DNA of 64,000 bases, from the NCBI RefSeq assembly GCF_001269905.1, contig NZ_LHVK01000003.1:724981-788980 (forward strand), written 5' to 3'. Below, piece by piece: positions 62,959-64,000 of the stretch (the first letter of the stretch is position 1; every line of letters begins with the position of its first letter). The notes under the pieces were generated by a model. It saw only the letters and a list, made by a program, of their open reading frames with translations. It was not told the DNA's origin and ran no database searches. The translations under genes and the position numbers were made by a program. The stretch comes from Pseudomonas corrugata (lineage in GTDB: Bacteria > Pseudomonadota > Gammaproteobacteria > Pseudomonadales > Pseudomonadaceae).

Positions 62959-64000
62959 ATGTGGTCAATTAAAGATGATGGGGCGCGACCCAGGCCGTTA
63001 CTCTGGCTCAGCGGTTCATCGCTGTGTTTTTCGTTGCTGCTGCCTGAGTTCGCATTCGGAGGAACGCTGATTGGTGGCAGTCAGACCGTTAACAACGGCG
63101 ATGCCGTGGAGCAATGGCAGCTCTCCCAAGATGCCACATTAAATGTCAATGGAGCGGAAACGCTTAATATCCGGACTTCGGAATCCACGTTGAATGCCAC
63201 CGGGGCCACCACCCAAGCCATTTCCGCCCGCAACGGTTCGACGATTAACCTAGTCAACACGACCGTCAGCGGCGGGAGCGCCCGTGCCGGATTGGAACTC
63301 TTGAACAGCACTGCCACGATCAGCGGCAGTAACATCAGCAGCGACCAATTCGGCTTATTGGCGGTGCGTGAAGTACAGGTAGGCAGTCCTGCCGGCTCGA
63401 CGGTAACCGCCACCGACAGCAGCTTTACAGGTGTGAGGGGCGGGGCACAGGCTTCGGCCTTCAGTACCCTATCGTTTTCAAATTCGGTGATCGAGGGGAC
63501 TGGTGCTACCAGTTTTGGTCTTTCGCTGCTTAGCGGGTCGGCTGCTGCAAGCAACGGCACGCGCATTATCGGCGGCCAGAATGGTGTGACGATGAGGCTT
63601 GAAAGCGGCGTCCTGGAGGCCAGTCAACTGACGCTCGACCAATCCAGCGTCGAGGGCAAGAACGGCTCCGCCATTGTTGTGGATTACGCGGGCGTCTCCG
63701 CGCCGGCTTCCCGGATCGATATCCTTAATGGTTCGACACTGACCGGTAGCAATGGGACGATTCTTGAGGTGAAGGGAGCAGGCAATGCGGCGATGAACGT
63801 CGGGCTCAGCGACCTGACGGGTAATGTCCAGGTTGCCGCCGACGGCACTGCCGCTCTGACCTTCACCCAAGCGTCGTTGACTGGCGACGTACGGGCCGAG
63901 GCGGGCGGCACCGCAACAGTGGCCTTGCAGCAAGGTTCGCGCATGACCGGCGTCATGGATAACGTCGCCACAGCGAGTATCGATGAACAATCGAGCTGGA
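62959..64000 (+). CDS. Autotransporter passenger domain (partial, runs off the end)
   Basis: The frame is open from ATG 62959 to the window end (347 codons, incomplete). A signal peptide (LLWLSGSSLCFSLLLPEFAF) is followed by a Ser/Thr/Gly/Asn-rich repeat region of pertactin-like beta-helix type: GSTINLVNTTVSGGSARAGL, NSTATISGSNISSDQFGLLA, GSTLTGSNGTILEVKGAGNA. Such passengers are exported by a C-terminal beta-barrel, which must lie beyond the window. GAGAGG ~9 nt before the ATG supports the start. It follows the two beta-rich genes. Confidence 0.8.
   Translation, partial: MWSIKDDGARPRPLLWLSGSSLCFSLLLPEFAFGGTLIGGSQTVNNGDAVEQWQLSQDATLNVNGAETLNIRTSESTLNATGATTQAISARNGSTINLVNTTVSGGSARAGLELLNSTATISGSNISSDQFGLLAVREVQVGSPAGSTVTATDSSFTGVRGGAQASAFSTLSFSNSVIEGTGATSFGLSLLSGSAAASNGTRIIGGQNGVTMRLESGVLEASQLTLDQSSVEGKNGSAIVVDYAGVSAPASRIDILNGSTLTGSNGTILEVKGAGNAAMNVGLSDLTGNVQVAADGTAALTFTQASLTGDVRAEAGGTATVALQQGSRMTGVMDNVATASIDEQSSW

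Overview
The window reads as a high-GC chromosomal segment of a fluorescent Pseudomonas. The evidence is the set of recognisable orthologues (galU next to gor, ahpC-ahpF, mvaT, hpd, modABC, aruH, ppnN) and the dense scatter of REP/REPIN palindromes (GTGGGAGC and GTGGCGAGGGG families) between genes. A P. fluorescens-group member is most likely, but the species is inference. No tRNA, rRNA or CRISPR array was seen.

Layout. 0-2.1 kb: a delta-60/RTX surface-type protein. 2.1-17.4 kb: an accessory stretch. It holds two near-identical inverted ~200-bp MITE-like elements about 10 kb apart, a recombinase remnant lacking its nucleophile Tyr, an internally deleted IS5-type element, fragments of a fatty-acyl-AMP ligase and of a phytanoyl-CoA dioxygenase, a frameshifted membrane protein and an orphan 243-aa protein. 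Inside it lies an intact module. Two DUF347 (COG4705) membrane proteins and a truncated third, a lipoprotein and an OmpR-type two-component pair stand beside a divergent cupredoxin-FTR1 permease pair, which suggests metal homeostasis.

18.6-27.3 kb: one minus-strand chemosensory operon (MCP-like protein, CheY, STAS protein, CheA, membrane MCP, CheW, CheR, CheD, CheB). 27.8-39.4 kb: housekeeping and transport genes (MATE pump, HAD phosphatase, PpnN, DUF3087, KGG protein, ClpP-like peptidase, topoisomerase IB, modABC behind a perfect Mo-box, nitronate monooxygenase-like protein, GyrI-like protein). 39.4-42 kb: an alkylation-repair operon (2OG oxygenase, AlkB, Ada), in which the Ada N-terminal domain has lost three of four zinc cysteines.

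42-51 kb: small proteins and lipoproteins, galU, glutathione reductase, ahpC (with an OxyR-like site) and ahpF, glyoxalase, and MvaT with a TTG start. These form a redox/electrophile-defence neighbourhood. 51-59.7 kb: a LysR regulator divergent from an EamA exporter, hpd, RarD-like exporter, aldo/keto reductase, glycerate kinase and AruH-type aminotransferase. 59.8-64 kb: two uncharacterised beta-rich proteins and an autotransporter passenger domain that runs off the end. Short genes not covered by ordinary ORF length cut-offs were found at 13999-14130, 18497-18580 and 42094-42264.
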